Below, one piece after another: positions 34,499-43,345 of a stretch of 64,000 nucleotides of DNA. Location of the stretch: assembly GCF_037996825.1 (NCBI RefSeq), contig NZ_JBBNAC010000001.1:2480001-2544000 (forward strand), written 5' to 3'. The notes under the pieces are model-generated. The model searched no databases. It was given only the letters and a program-made list of their open reading frames with translations, and was not told the origin of the DNA. This DNA is from Bdellovibrio sp. BCCA. Lineage in GTDB: Bacteria; Bdellovibrionota; Bdellovibrionia; Bdellovibrionales; Bdellovibrionaceae. The translations under genes were made by a program, and so were the position numbers. Position 1 is the first letter of the stretch, and each line of letters starts with the position of its first letter.

Positions 34499-35473
34499 AT
34501 GAACTATTTATTGATCATACTTATTAATTTTATTGCATTTTCAGTACAGGCAAATACCTGTCCTTATTCTCATCACAGTTTTGATGTCGAAGTTTCGACC
34601 AAAGTCACAAAAGCGAAGGATGAATATTCTTATGAATATTCAGTGTCTAACTCTAAAACTAGCATTGTCTCTGTCGCCAATTTTTTTCTTAAATCCAAAG
34701 AGAAAATTACAAGTCCTAAGTCGCCGAACAACTGGAATCCTGCAAAGTTTTCTGGAAGCTCTACCGTTGGATGGAGTACAGATAGAAAACTAAGTATAAA
34801 ACCCGGAGAGTTCGTTTCAGGATACAAAGTAACGTCAAAAGGCAGACCCGGAATAGTGAAAGCATCATTTATGGGTAGAAACTCAATCACCAATGTTATC
34901 TACACGAAAATTAAACGTGACAAAATGACCGCATGTCCAGGCTACTGGGACTACGGCAGCCGCGGAGTTGACGATCCTCGTGCTTCAGTTATGACCCTTG
35001 GCCCAATTCCAGAAAATCAGGTGAGTCCTACGGCGTTGTATCGCTTAAAGTCCGATGAAGCATGGACGGGCTCATTGGAGACCTCACACGATGCCTTGCG
35101 AACTATTGATCCTATGGCAAAAGGGACCATTGAGGTTCTCGTATTAGGAAACTCTGATATTCAAGCCGAGGATATTCAAAAGAGTGGAATCAAATTTGGA
35201 CGTGGAAATGCCGAACCAAAATCAATCAATATTATTGACATTAACACGACAACCCCAAGATATTCCGGAAAAGCATTGCTGCTCACTTTTGATTTAGAAC
35301 AAGTTCAGGTTCTTTGCGATCTTGATCGAGCGCTATTCTTGGAAGCTCAGGCCTCGAAAGATCGTCGTGTTTTTACAGGTATAAAAATTAAACCTACGTT
35401 CTGCGATTTAAAAAACTGGGCACCAGAAGTTCCGAATATTTTAAAAGTTCGCGCCGAATCGCATAACGAATAA
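34499..35473 (+). CDS. Secreted protein of unknown function
   Basis: A 324-residue protein with signal peptide MNYLLIILINFIAFSVQA and a mature part starting NTCPYSHH. It is Ser/Lys/Thr-rich and probably all-beta. Paired cysteines are spread along the length (CPYS, TACPGYWDY, VLCDLD, FCDLKNW). No family is recognised. It begins 27 bases after the metallopeptidase-like gene, with CAGGAGA before the ATG, so it is probably its operon partner. The pair lies in an AT-rich patch and may have been acquired together. Confidence 0.7.
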   Translation: MNYLLIILINFIAFSVQANTCPYSHHSFDVEVSTKVTKAKDEYSYEYSVSNSKTSIVSVANFFLKSKEKITSPKSPNNWNPAKFSGSSTVGWSTDRKLSIKPGEFVSGYKVTSKGRPGIVKASFMGRNSITNVIYTKIKRDKMTACPGYWDYGSRGVDDPRASVMTLGPIPENQVSPTALYRLKSDEAWTGSLETSHDALRTIDPMAKGTIEVLVLGNSDIQAEDIQKSGIKFGRGNAEPKSINIIDINTTTPRYSGKALLLTFDLEQVQVLCDLDRALFLEAQASKDRRVFTGIKIKPTFCDLKNWAPEVPNILKVRAESHNE

Positions 35474-35638
35474 AAGAAATTTAATGGTATGGCTACAAGA
35501 TCATGTGGCCATGCCCGTTAAATCAAAAAGCGACTATCTGAATCTCCCTCGTTTATCCCACGTACAAAGTCTTGTTTGCCTTCCGAAAGCGCCTCAGCTT
35601 GAGATTTTTTGCTAGGCTGAGTCTTCGAGGAGAATCGC

Positions 35639-36472
35639 ATGCAAAAAATTTTGCTAATTATTGCCGTGAGCTTTTCGTGTCTGACTGCGTGCTCACGACT
35701 TGATATCGCCTACAATTGGGCGGACACGTTTATTGCCTCTAAAGTTGACGACTACTTTGATATTTCTTCCAAACAAAGCAAAGCCCTTAAAAAATCCCTG
35801 CAACAAGACTTTGAAAAAATGAAGACCGCCGTTCTTCCGGATTGGATCAATAACGCTAAAAAGCTTGAGCGGGATATTGCGCAAAATACATTAAACGAAA
35901 ATAAAATCTCTAGCGTCTTTTCTTTGGTGATAAGAAATGTCGAGCACTTCACGTCTTATTTTACCGATACGGCTGTGAATTTTATCTCGTCAACAGATCC
36001 TCAACAATTGGCTTATTTTTCAAAAGCTTTTCATGAAAAGAATGATGAAGATTTAAAGAAATTCCGCGACACGAAAACATATCAGCGCGAATACAAAGAA
36101 AAATATTATAAGTACTTTAATATGTTCTTGGGTTCTTTAACGGATTCACAGAAGTCCCTGATTGAAAAACACATTCAAGAGTCTCCGTTTCCTTTGGAGC
36201 TTAAGATCAAAAACAAGGAATGGGTTTTTCAAAAGTTTATCAAAGAGTGCAAAACTCCAGAAAGCATGAAAGCGTTCGTGAGGGACTTTTATGCCCATCC
36301 AGAGGCTTACAATGATCCTGCCTACCAGGCGGCTTTTAAGGCTTACCAGAAAGATCTGCAAAACCTTGTAGTGAAAATTCTTTTAAGTCTGAACTCTGAG
36401 CAAAAGAAGGAACTCCTTCAGAACCTGCAAGAAAAGGTCGCTCAGCTGGAAAAAATCCGCAGACGTTCTTAA
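35639..36472 (+). CDS. DUF6279-type lipoprotein
   Basis: A 277-residue lipoprotein with lipobox SCLTAC and Cys at 18. The pattern after the Cys (SRLDIAYNWADTFIASKVDDYFDISSKQSKALKKSL) is like DUF6279 lipoproteins. The rest is charged and helical (NSEQKKELLQNLQEKVAQLEKI near the end). A paralogue at 56861-57691 shares the same plan: DYFxLTSEQ, a SxDQK-type motif, and the same C-terminal repeat. Function is unknown and a periplasmic location is inferred. AGGAGAATC precedes the ATG. Confidence 0.8.
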   Translation: MQKILLIIAVSFSCLTACSRLDIAYNWADTFIASKVDDYFDISSKQSKALKKSLQQDFEKMKTAVLPDWINNAKKLERDIAQNTLNENKISSVFSLVIRNVEHFTSYFTDTAVNFISSTDPQQLAYFSKAFHEKNDEDLKKFRDTKTYQREYKEKYYKYFNMFLGSLTDSQKSLIEKHIQESPFPLELKIKNKEWVFQKFIKECKTPESMKAFVRDFYAHPEAYNDPAYQAAFKAYQKDLQNLVVKILLSLNSEQKKELLQNLQEKVAQLEKIRRRS

Positions 36473-36534
36473 TCGTCTCGTTTTAAAACACAATTCCCGT
36501 TATTTTTCTCTGTTATATTCCGAAAAGAACTGTG

Positions 36535-37302
36535 ATGAAAATCTTCGCGGTTCTTTTTATTTTTTTGCTTTCATCAGCGAGTTTTGCCAAAGACGATCTA
36601 AAGTCTTTTGCTACAGGCCTGGATAAAACGCTTCGTCACTTAAACCGCTCTGATTCCCGACCTTGTGATGCCGAAAATTTGACGCCTTCTTCAGCTCGTT
36701 TGGTGAGCTACAAAGGTGCTCCGGCCACTGTTATGTCAGAAGAAGATGCCCAGGCTTTATTTACTGAACTTAAAAACAAAAAAGACATTCCCTATGACTT
36801 TTCATTGGCGGGTTGTGAGCAGCGTGCTCATGAGATGTCTCGGTTGATGTTATTAAAAGGGATTACGCCACTTAAAGGTTTTGCTTCGGTGGACGAAAAT
36901 AAATCTCCCCGCTTGGAAATTCCTCACCCCAGAAAAAAAGGCGAACGCATTCGCTGGAAATATCACGTCGCTCCCGTTGTTTTAATTGAGAAAAAAGGCG
37001 AGCTTATTCCATTCACCATTGATCCTTCAATGGAAACGAAAGCTGTTCCCACCTCTCAATGGGTGGGGGACATGTCTAAGCACAATAAATCCATGAACGT
37101 GAAATTGCAGTTCACTCCGGCGAACCAATATGACGTCGACGGTCGTTTGCGCATAGATCCCCGTGATAAAGAGTTCAGTCAATCCAACCAAGAGTCTTTG
37201 CGTGAGTTTAAAAAATACAGCGAAGACCCTCGTGGTGAAGAAGAATGGATGTTCCAGCAGCAATTGATGGAAGATAAATTGAACTCGATGCCCGGCTATT
37301 GA
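36535..37302 (+). CDS. Secreted protein-glutaminase-like deamidase
   Basis: A 255-residue protein with signal peptide MKIFAVLFIFLLSSASFA. The start is ATG at 36535; a GTG lies just before it. The motifs match the Chryseobacterium protein-glutaminase family: AGCEQRAHEM (Cys94), IRWKYHVAP (His144) and TIDPSME (Asp163), which form the Cys-His-Asp triad. Such enzymes convert protein-bound glutamine to glutamate and thereby alter protein function or solubility. It would act in the periplasm or be exported further. For a predator, prey proteins are possible targets, but this is inference. It stands alone, followed by a terminator. Confidence 0.8.
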   Translation: MKIFAVLFIFLLSSASFAKDDLKSFATGLDKTLRHLNRSDSRPCDAENLTPSSARLVSYKGAPATVMSEEDAQALFTELKNKKDIPYDFSLAGCEQRAHEMSRLMLLKGITPLKGFASVDENKSPRLEIPHPRKKGERIRWKYHVAPVVLIEKKGELIPFTIDPSMETKAVPTSQWVGDMSKHNKSMNVKLQFTPANQYDVDGRLRIDPRDKEFSQSNQESLREFKKYSEDPRGEEEWMFQQQLMEDKLNSMPGY

Positions 37303-37329
37303 TTCTTCATGTCCAATGACATTCGTGAC

Positions 37330-37356
37330 AATGACTTAACATAGTCATTTTTTTCT
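37330..37356 (+). terminator. Intrinsic terminator
   Basis: AATGACT pairs with AGTCATT (7 bp) around TAACAT, followed by a T-rich run. It closes the protein-glutaminase-like gene. Confidence 0.8.
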
Positions 37357-37406
37357 TTCACCCATAAGGATGATAGTTAAACTTAGGTATGTTTTAGGAG
37401 AGGATT

Positions 37407-39914
37407 GTGCGGATTCTCCATTATTTATCAGGCATCCTTTTGGTTTTAACTGTGGGACTTCTGATGTATGTCACAGAAGGCACCGAATACTATTTGCCCA
37501 ATCCCGCGTCGCTTCTTGTTTTAGCTGTGATCTTTAGTTGCTTTTATGGCGGAATGGGGCCGGGCCTTTTTACAAGTACCGTGGCCTGGACTTATCTCGC
37601 TTACTTTCTTTCTCATAATGGCACTTTAAGCGAAGAAGCAACTCGACGACTTTCGATGTGGGCTATTTCACTTCCCTCCATCGCCGCCATCGTCGGTGTT
37701 CTTAAAAAACGTTCTGAAGCTCATTTTCTGAAAGAGCTCGGAGAACGAAATCTGCGCGAAAAACTTCTTCGGGAAAGTGAAGAGCGCACGCGGGCCATTA
37801 TTAACTCGGCCCATGATTCATTTATCGCGATTGATACTGAAAGCCACATTCGTGAGTGGAATCCTCAAGCGGAAAGATCCTTTGGCTGGAAACGCGAAGA
37901 AGTTTTAGGACAATCTATTGCAAACGTGATTATTCCGGAAAAATATCGCGAGGCCCATTTTGCGGGACTGAAGCGCTATCTTGGCTCTGGCGAAGGTCCG
38001 ATCTTAAACACCCGCATTGAAGTGCCCGCCATACATAAAGACGGCCACGAGTTGATCGTGGAACTTACCGTCTATCCGATTCAGCAAAAGGAGACGGTGA
38101 TCTTTGGAGCCTTTCTTCATGACATCACAATAAGAAAAAAAACAGAGCAGTTAAGTCTGATTCAGTACTCCATCACGCGCATTCTGACAGATCGGAATAA
38201 TTTAGCGGAAGCCATTCCGCCATTTCTAAAAGCCGTTGGGTCGGGACTCAATTGGCCTGTCACGGAACTTTGGCTTTCCGATAAAGAAAGAAAATATTTA
38301 ACCATTGCTGGCTTATGGTCTTTATCTTCTGAGCTTGAAGATAGTTTCAAATCGGCAAATGCGTCTTTAAGAATTCCCCGCGAAGAAGGCCTTGTTGGAA
38401 CTGTTTCCACAATCACGGCTTCCTTATGGCTATCTGCCAAAGATCGCCCGATGCCTCGCGCGGATTTTTTAAAACAAAATGGCATTCAAACTATTTTGTA
38501 CTGCCCGATTTATGAAGGAACAGAACTTATTGGAACTCTGTTAATACATCATACAAGTGCCATGCCTTCGGATGTGCAGGTGTTAGATCTTATGAATGAC
38601 ATCGGAAAGCGCTTCGGACTTTTTGTTTTACGCCGTTGGGCGGAAGAAAAGCTGACACAGCTTTCAAAAGACCTTGAAGTCAAAGTTCAAAAACGAACAG
38701 AAGAGTTGGGAAATTTGAATAAGCAGCTTTCTCAAGAAGTGACCGAAAAACAGATTTTGTATGAGCAAGCGCAAACAGCGAACCGTCTTAAAGATGAGTT
38801 TTTAGCAACGATTTCTCATGAACTGCGAACGCCTATGAATGTGATCTTGGGACACAGTGAAATGCTTCACGATGAAGACTTAACGGAGTCTGAAAAACGA
38901 AAATCCATTGAGGCTATTTATCGAAACACCAAAGCGCAAGTGCATATTGTGAGCGATATCCTGGATGTTTCGCGCTTTATCACCGGCAAAGTGCAGCTCA
39001 ATATGGAAGTCAATGATATGGCGGATATTATTTCCCTCTCTGTGGAATCTATTTTACCTGCAGCAAGTGCTAAAAATATTGAAGTCATTGAGAATATCGG
39101 AACTGATATTGGCCCTATTGCAGGTGACCCTACCCGTCTGCAACAAGTTCTTTGGAATTTACTTTCTAATGCGGTGAAGTTCACTCCTCGCCACGGGAAG
39201 ATTTATGTTTCATTGGCAAAAGCGGAATCCAATGTGCAGATCACGGTGCGCGATACAGGGAAAGGTATTGATCCAAGTTTTTTGCCGTACGTCTTTGAAC
39301 GCTTCCGTCAAGAAGATGCCACTACGACACGAAAATATGGCGGTCTGGGTTTGGGCCTTGCTATCACTCGCAGTATTGTTGAAGCTCATGGCGGAAATAT
39401 TCAAGTCGCCAGTGAAGGTAAAGGCAAAGGTGCCACCTTTACGGTGATTTTCCCGATGACATCTTTAAAGAATCGCCCCGCGCCGAAAGATGATCACGAT
39501 GTTGCGGTTAGTAAGAATCCTCTGAAAAACTTAAGTATTCTTATTGTCGACGATCAGGCTGATGCGCAAATTTTAGTGGGCACACTTTTAAAGAAAGCCG
39601 GAGCGAAGATTTATACGGCCTCTTCAGTCGCTGAAGCTTTTAAATCTTTGATCAAAAATCGTCCTGACGTTGTTCTCACCGATATCGGTATGCCCGAGCA
39701 CGATGGCTATGACTTGATTCACATGATTCGCAAACTCTCTCCAGAAATGGGAGGAAATACGATCGTTATTGCGTTAACAGCTTATGCTCATGATGAGGAT
39801 CACGAGCGTGCTTTAAAAGAAGGCTTTCAAGAACATCTTGCAAAACCTGTTGAAGGACGACTGCTCATTAAAACTATTGGCAAACTCACGGGCCGTTATA
39901 AACCGACGCACTAA
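37407..39914 (+). CDS. Hybrid sensor histidine kinase (DUF4118-PAS-GAF-HisKA-ATPase-REC)
   Basis: An 835-residue hybrid kinase. N-terminal helices resemble the KdpD-type DUF4118 sensor (to about 105). A PAS domain (about 125-250, IIEW-like FIAIDTESHIREWNPQAERSFGW), a GAF-type domain (about 255-410), a coiled coil, HisKA with ATISHELRTPMNVI (His about 472), an ATPase with NLLSNAVKFTP, DTGKGI and GGLGLGLAITRS, and a receiver domain (about 708-830) with Asp in DVVLTDIGMPEHDG follow. Phosphate flows from His to the internal Asp and on to an outside phosphotransfer protein not seen here. The start is GTG with AGGAGAGGA before it. It overlaps the convergent globin gene by four bases. Confidence 0.95.
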   Translation: MRILHYLSGILLVLTVGLLMYVTEGTEYYLPNPASLLVLAVIFSCFYGGMGPGLFTSTVAWTYLAYFLSHNGTLSEEATRRLSMWAISLPSIAAIVGVLKKRSEAHFLKELGERNLREKLLRESEERTRAIINSAHDSFIAIDTESHIREWNPQAERSFGWKREEVLGQSIANVIIPEKYREAHFAGLKRYLGSGEGPILNTRIEVPAIHKDGHELIVELTVYPIQQKETVIFGAFLHDITIRKKTEQLSLIQYSITRILTDRNNLAEAIPPFLKAVGSGLNWPVTELWLSDKERKYLTIAGLWSLSSELEDSFKSANASLRIPREEGLVGTVSTITASLWLSAKDRPMPRADFLKQNGIQTILYCPIYEGTELIGTLLIHHTSAMPSDVQVLDLMNDIGKRFGLFVLRRWAEEKLTQLSKDLEVKVQKRTEELGNLNKQLSQEVTEKQILYEQAQTANRLKDEFLATISHELRTPMNVILGHSEMLHDEDLTESEKRKSIEAIYRNTKAQVHIVSDILDVSRFITGKVQLNMEVNDMADIISLSVESILPAASAKNIEVIENIGTDIGPIAGDPTRLQQVLWNLLSNAVKFTPRHGKIYVSLAKAESNVQITVRDTGKGIDPSFLPYVFERFRQEDATTTRKYGGLGLGLAITRSIVEAHGGNIQVASEGKGKGATFTVIFPMTSLKNRPAPKDDHDVAVSKNPLKNLSILIVDDQADAQILVGTLLKKAGAKIYTASSVAEAFKSLIKNRPDVVLTDIGMPEHDGYDLIHMIRKLSPEMGGNTIVIALTAYAHDEDHERALKEGFQEHLAKPVEGRLLIKTIGKLTGRYKPTH

Positions 39915-40306
39915 GGCTCTTCTTGATTGCGCATATGATCGGCAAGTCTTAAAAGAGAATGTAAAAGTTCAGATCTGAGTGGCTCTGCGATTTTTAAATC
40001 ATCAAAAGCTTGAACCATGCAAAGCATCCACTGATCGCGTTCGGATTTTCTGATTTCAAAAGGCATGTGTCTAGCGCGCAATCTTGGATGACCATAGCGT
40101 TGTTCAAAAAGACCCGGGCCACCAAGCCAGCCTGATAAAAACATAAAAAGTTTTTCTTCAGAGCCTCTGAGGTTTTCTGGATGCATGTCGCGCAAAGATT
40201 TTACCTCTGGCAAAGTGTCCATGATTTCATAAAAACGTTTTGTGATATTTCTTAAGACCGGTTCCCCGCCAAGAAGTTCGTAGGGCGTTTGTTGTTTTTG
40301 ATTCAC
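39911..40306 (-). CDS. Truncated hemoglobin, group II (TrHbO-like)
   Basis: A 131-residue globin. TPYELLGGEPVLRNITKRFYEIMD at the start and GGPGLFEQRYGHPRLRARHMPFEI in the middle fit group II truncated hemoglobins, in which the His of RARHMPF is the heme-proximal ligand. The ending DQWMLCMVQAFDD contains the group II Trp (G8). Such proteins bind O2, NO or peroxide. The gene follows the membrane protein at 40307-40762 directly on the minus strand and is probably co-transcribed with it. It is convergent with the hybrid kinase. Confidence 0.92.
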   Translation of the reverse strand: MNQKQQTPYELLGGEPVLRNITKRFYEIMDTLPEVKSLRDMHPENLRGSEEKLFMFLSGWLGGPGLFEQRYGHPRLRARHMPFEIRKSERDQWMLCMVQAFDDLKIAEPLRSELLHSLLRLADHMRNQEEP

Positions 40307-40762
40307 TTAGTGTTTCTCTTCCAAATAACTAAAATAGGCTTTGCAATAATCGGTTTCGGATTGCACGCGGTTGTAACGCACAGATTTATCCATCTTACGA
40401 GCGCTGCAACGACTGAGCGCTGGCCAAATCAATCCCGTCGGACGAGCTTTGATAATGTCAGCGAGCTCCTGCTTACAATCCCCGATCGCTTTATCCCAGA
40501 TTGTTTTGCATAAGTCAGGCTCAAGTTTATAACAGGCGCCTTGCGGCGATTTTGAACCACAAGGCTCTTTGGCGAGGTCCTCTTCAATCATTTTAGGAGT
40601 CACCACCGCCGTCATAATGTAGATCAAAAAGATAATGACCGCTCCGGTTCCGATCCCCATGTCCCAATAAAGCGGACTGCGCGTTAAGCGCCAGATCGGG
40701 CGAACGATGATAAAAAGAAGGCCTACCACTAGAACTACACTGGATATAACTGTGCCTACCAT
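40307..40762 (-). CDS. Two-helix membrane protein upstream of truncated hemoglobin
   Basis: A 151-residue protein if it starts at the first ATG (40760-40762). A TTG-initiated form from 40801 is possible but would read through a TATAAT-like sequence. Helices are VGTVISSVVLVVGLLFIIVRP and WDMGIGTGAVIIFLIYIM. The C-terminal half has six cysteines (EEDLAKEPCGSKSPQGACYK, DLCKTIW, GDCKQEL, SRCSAR, DYCKAYF), suggesting disulfides in the periplasm. No family is recognised. It is directly followed by the globin gene with no gap, so both are likely one operon. Confidence 0.72.
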   Translation of the reverse strand: MVGTVISSVVLVVGLLFIIVRPIWRLTRSPLYWDMGIGTGAVIIFLIYIMTAVVTPKMIEEDLAKEPCGSKSPQGACYKLEPDLCKTIWDKAIGDCKQELADIIKARPTGLIWPALSRCSARKMDKSVRYNRVQSETDYCKAYFSYLEEKH

Positions 40763-40768
40763 AAGCTT

Positions 40769-40774
40769 ATTATA
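40769..40774 (-). promoter_or_regulatory. -10 box of a possible leaderless promoter
   Basis: On the minus strand the sequence reads TATAAT followed by six bases and then the ATG at 40762. A start of transcription seven bases after the -10 would fall on the ATG itself, giving a leaderless mRNA. No good -35 is seen, and no ribosome site exists in front of the ATG. Confidence 0.5.
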
Positions 40775-40873
40775 AAATGTCTGTTTGCAATTGAAAGACA
40801 AATATTAGGGGTCGATAGGATCAAGCCACTTGGGTGTCAATTTGTTTTACTTTTTATTCAACTTTCTCGAGGT

Positions 40874-41233
40874 TTAACCCTTAAACTCTTCCCACGTAGT
40901 CAGACCGTATTTCTTTCTTTGGCTTTTGTAGTAGATGGCCATGGAAACTCCAAAGAGCACTCCCGCAAAAACGGACGCTGCGACTTGCAGGGAAATCGGC
41001 ATATTATGACGACGCCAAGAAACAAAATGCATGGCAAGCCCCCACCCTGCCGCGAAGTTAATTCCCAAGGAAAGAGCGATTTGCCACATTTTGCAGAAAA
41101 TGATCGGCGGAACATTTTGTCCCATGCTGATGAACATCACTGTCGGCGTTGTAGTATAAGCTCGCGGCATTTTCTTTTCTTGCGCATAGGCTTTAAAGAT
41201 CGTGACTTTTTGTTCATGCGTGAGTGGTGACAT
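40874..41233 (-). CDS. Small membrane protein (DUF6404-like)
   Basis: A 119-residue protein with two membrane helices (about 42-65 and 78-98) and a C-terminal KYGLTTWEEFKG motif that I associate with DUF6404 proteins of bacterial membranes. An N-terminal cytosolic helix (EQKVTIFKAYAQEKKMP) precedes them. Function is unknown. It starts eight bases after the MazG-like gene stop on the same strand, so the two are likely one transcript. Confidence 0.65.
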   Translation of the reverse strand: MSPLTHEQKVTIFKAYAQEKKMPRAYTTTPTVMFISMGQNVPPIIFCKMWQIALSLGINFAAGWGLAMHFVSWRRHNMPISLQVAASVFAGVLFGVSMAIYYKSQRKKYGLTTWEEFKG

Positions 41234-41241
41234 AGACCTTC

Positions 41242-41589
41242 CTACTCGTTGTACTTTCTATTAGAGCCTTTGGCTTTTTCCACCGGGTACTTTTCAGCAT
41301 TCTTCTGCATTTTGTTTTGCAAAGCTTCTGAAAGATCTATGGAGTTCATCTGTGCAAATCTTAGAACGAAGAAAAAGACATCCGCAAGCTCTTCAGAAAC
41401 TTTTTGCCGGAACTCCGGCGTTTTCATTTTTTCCTGAACTTCAGCATCGGATTTAAAACGGAAAAGTTCCAAGAGTTCGTTGGCCTCAGTGGACATGCCA
41501 ATGGCAAGGTCTTTTGGTGGGTGGAACTGGTCCCAGTCGCGGGCTTCGCAGAAGGATTTGATAAGTTGAGTTAGCTGTACAAGTTCCAC
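41242..41589 (-). CDS. MazG-like nucleotide pyrophosphohydrolase
   Basis: A 115-residue all-helical protein. The metal-binding motifs EANELLELF (Glu-x-x-Glu) and EELADVFFFVL (Glu-x-x-Asp) are in place, with RDWDQFHPPKDLAIGMSTEANEL before them. The short, single-domain layout resembles RS21-C6/dCTPase-type MazG-like enzymes, which hydrolyse non-canonical or methylated dNTPs. It is likely a house-cleaning enzyme. The DUF6404-like gene follows. Confidence 0.92.
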   Translation of the reverse strand: MELVQLTQLIKSFCEARDWDQFHPPKDLAIGMSTEANELLELFRFKSDAEVQEKMKTPEFRQKVSEELADVFFFVLRFAQMNSIDLSEALQNKMQKNAEKYPVEKAKGSNRKYNE

Positions 41590-41659
41590 CGGTTCTCCGT
41601 TTTTTAGAAAGAATAACTCCTTTCCTGGTTTTCTACAAACTGTGTGCTAAGCTTAAACA

Positions 41660-42622
41660 ATGCAAAAAACGCTTTTGGCCGCTTTATTAATTTTCAACCT
41701 GCCTTTTTATAGTTTTGGAAAGATCATGCAGAAGACAGAACAGCTCAACGTGAGACAGAGCAAACAATGGATCTCGTATTTTGGAAATGACTCCGCAAAG
41801 ACTGTGATCCTCTTTGTACACGGAGGGCCTGGCTCACCGCTGATGATGTTTTCAGAAAGTTTTGACAAGGAACTTGCGAAGAATTTTTTGGTGGTTCATT
41901 GGGATCAACGTGGTGCCGGAAAATCTTATACTCCCGAGGCGTTTAACAAGTCTTTAAGCTTGAAAGACTATGTCGCTGACGGATTAGAAGTCGTAAAACA
42001 TCTTAAAGAAAAACTGCCAGGGAAGAAATTGATTTTGGTCGGCCACTCTTGGGGAACTGTGGTAGCTTCCCATATGGTAAAAGCAGAGCCCGATGCATTT
42101 GTTGCTTATGTTTCTGTCGGCACCGTGGTTGATTATGCCAAGGCCGACCAAATCAAATACGAATTCCTGCACAAAAATCATCCTGAGTTAAAAGCTCCGC
42201 CCTATGTGCATTGGGCGGATGCGATGCAAGTCAGTCAGCTTTTGATCAAAGCTCATCGTATTTTTCATGGAATTGCCCTTGATGAAGTTAATCGTGCTGC
42301 GGGTTCGGGTCATTTCTATTCTATGGACGATCTCAAGAATCAATCTTTGGGAGCACAGAAATCCTTTGAAGCTTTGATTCCGTTTTTAGAAAAATACAAT
42401 GCGGCCTCCGCAGTTCCGACTTTGGATATTCCCACTTATTTTATTCAAGGGACTTTTGATCTAGCGACACCAACAGAGCTTGTGAAAAAATATTTCGATA
42501 AAACCTTGGCCCCTAAGGGGAAAGAATTTATTGAGTTTAAAAACTCCGCGCATTTTCCGATGTTTGAAGAGGCGGCTTTATTTGCTGAGACGATGAAGAA
42601 GGTGGGGTCTTTGAGGCCTTAA
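41660..42622 (+). CDS. Exported alpha/beta-hydrolase (proline iminopeptidase-like)
   Basis: A 320-residue hydrolase with signal peptide MQKTLLAALLIFNLPFYSFG. The oxyanion motif HGGPGSPLMMF, nucleophile elbow GHSWGT with its Ser, Asp in FDLATPTELV and His in NSAHFPMFEEA are in order for the fold. The HGGPGS motif fits the prolyl-aminopeptidase (S33) group. It would act in the periplasm, perhaps on peptides from prey or envelope. The neighbours on both sides are on the opposite strand, so it is a single-gene unit. Confidence 0.88.
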   Translation: MQKTLLAALLIFNLPFYSFGKIMQKTEQLNVRQSKQWISYFGNDSAKTVILFVHGGPGSPLMMFSESFDKELAKNFLVVHWDQRGAGKSYTPEAFNKSLSLKDYVADGLEVVKHLKEKLPGKKLILVGHSWGTVVASHMVKAEPDAFVAYVSVGTVVDYAKADQIKYEFLHKNHPELKAPPYVHWADAMQVSQLLIKAHRIFHGIALDEVNRAAGSGHFYSMDDLKNQSLGAQKSFEALIPFLEKYNAASAVPTLDIPTYFIQGTFDLATPTELVKKYFDKTLAPKGKEFIEFKNSAHFPMFEEAALFAETMKKVGSLRP

Positions 42623-42633
42623 GGCCCCCAAGA

Positions 42634-42726
42634 TTATTCGAGATGAGATAGACAAGAAATAACTGTCGAGTTCTCGAGATTCATACCGAAGATTTTTTCT
42701 TTTAGAGATGAAATCAGTTTCATCAT
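42634..42726 (-). CDS. Putative 30-residue peptide with strong ribosome site
   Basis: A 30-codon ORF, MMKLISSLKEKIFGMNLENS and ten more residues, in the gap between two unrelated genes. AAAGGAGG ends five bases before the first ATG. The N-terminus could be a short amphipathic helix, and one Cys is present near the end. The ribosome site is as good as those of clearly real genes here (for example 31637 and 25524). Function unknown. Confidence 0.5.
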   Translation of the reverse strand: MMKLISSLKEKIFGMNLENSTVISCLSHLE

Positions 42727-42888
42727 TGAAGCCTCCTTTGTTTGTTATTGCTTCTTACGGCATATAATAACAAAAGATGGAGGCTTTTAATTCCCTCATT
42801 CAGCAAATTCGAATATGCGTGTTATGCATATATAAATGTATAATTATTCGTCACCGCTGTATAAAGGGCTAGTTTTTCAGCAATGTTT

Positions 42889-43077
42889 TTAGTCTTCTGA
42901 CTTTTTGGGGAAAAGGTCTTCAACTTTCACATCGTTTTTTCGACGAACGCGGGGCTCTTTGCGTTCTTCTTCGTAGAACTCGCCTTGTAATCGGCGCATG
43001 GGCATTTGATCTAATTCTTTGATGATGTTGTAGAACTTTATTAATTGGTTTTTTAAGCTTGTGAGGACACGGATCAT
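42889..43077 (-). CDS. Small charged protein of unknown function
   Basis: A 62-residue protein from the ATG at 43075-43077, chosen because GGGAG is placed six bases upstream; a longer form to 43197 would lack this. It begins MIRVLTSLKNQLIKFYNII and becomes highly charged (EFYEEERKEPRVRRKND). It may be a small basic protein or a regulator. No similarity recognised. It lies at the border to the defence island. Confidence 0.55.
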   Translation of the reverse strand: MIRVLTSLKNQLIKFYNIIKELDQMPMRRLQGEFYEEERKEPRVRRKNDVKVEDLFPKKSED

Positions 43078-43345
43078 TCTGGGCTCCCTGGATAATGGAG
43101 TTAGTGTAAAATCAGAATGTCCGCTCATTGTTAAAATCTGCATGAAATTGTGAAATCCTAGACTGCCGAATAGGATGATGAATGCTTTCGAGAGCATCTT
43201 TCGGAATTCCAGAATTCTTTCCAGATTTCATCCACCATTCGTACTATCTGTTAAAATACGAACAAAACAAATTTGCCTTTATAATGAGCAAACTAAACTT
43301 TTTTATAAACAAACCGAAATGTACGCTGCAATAAGGAGCAGCTGA

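Noticed and set aside
43200-43345. Left attachment site copy of the tRNA 3' end
   Set aside because: I looked for the string tggtagtgagaggcgg near the island's left border and did not find it.
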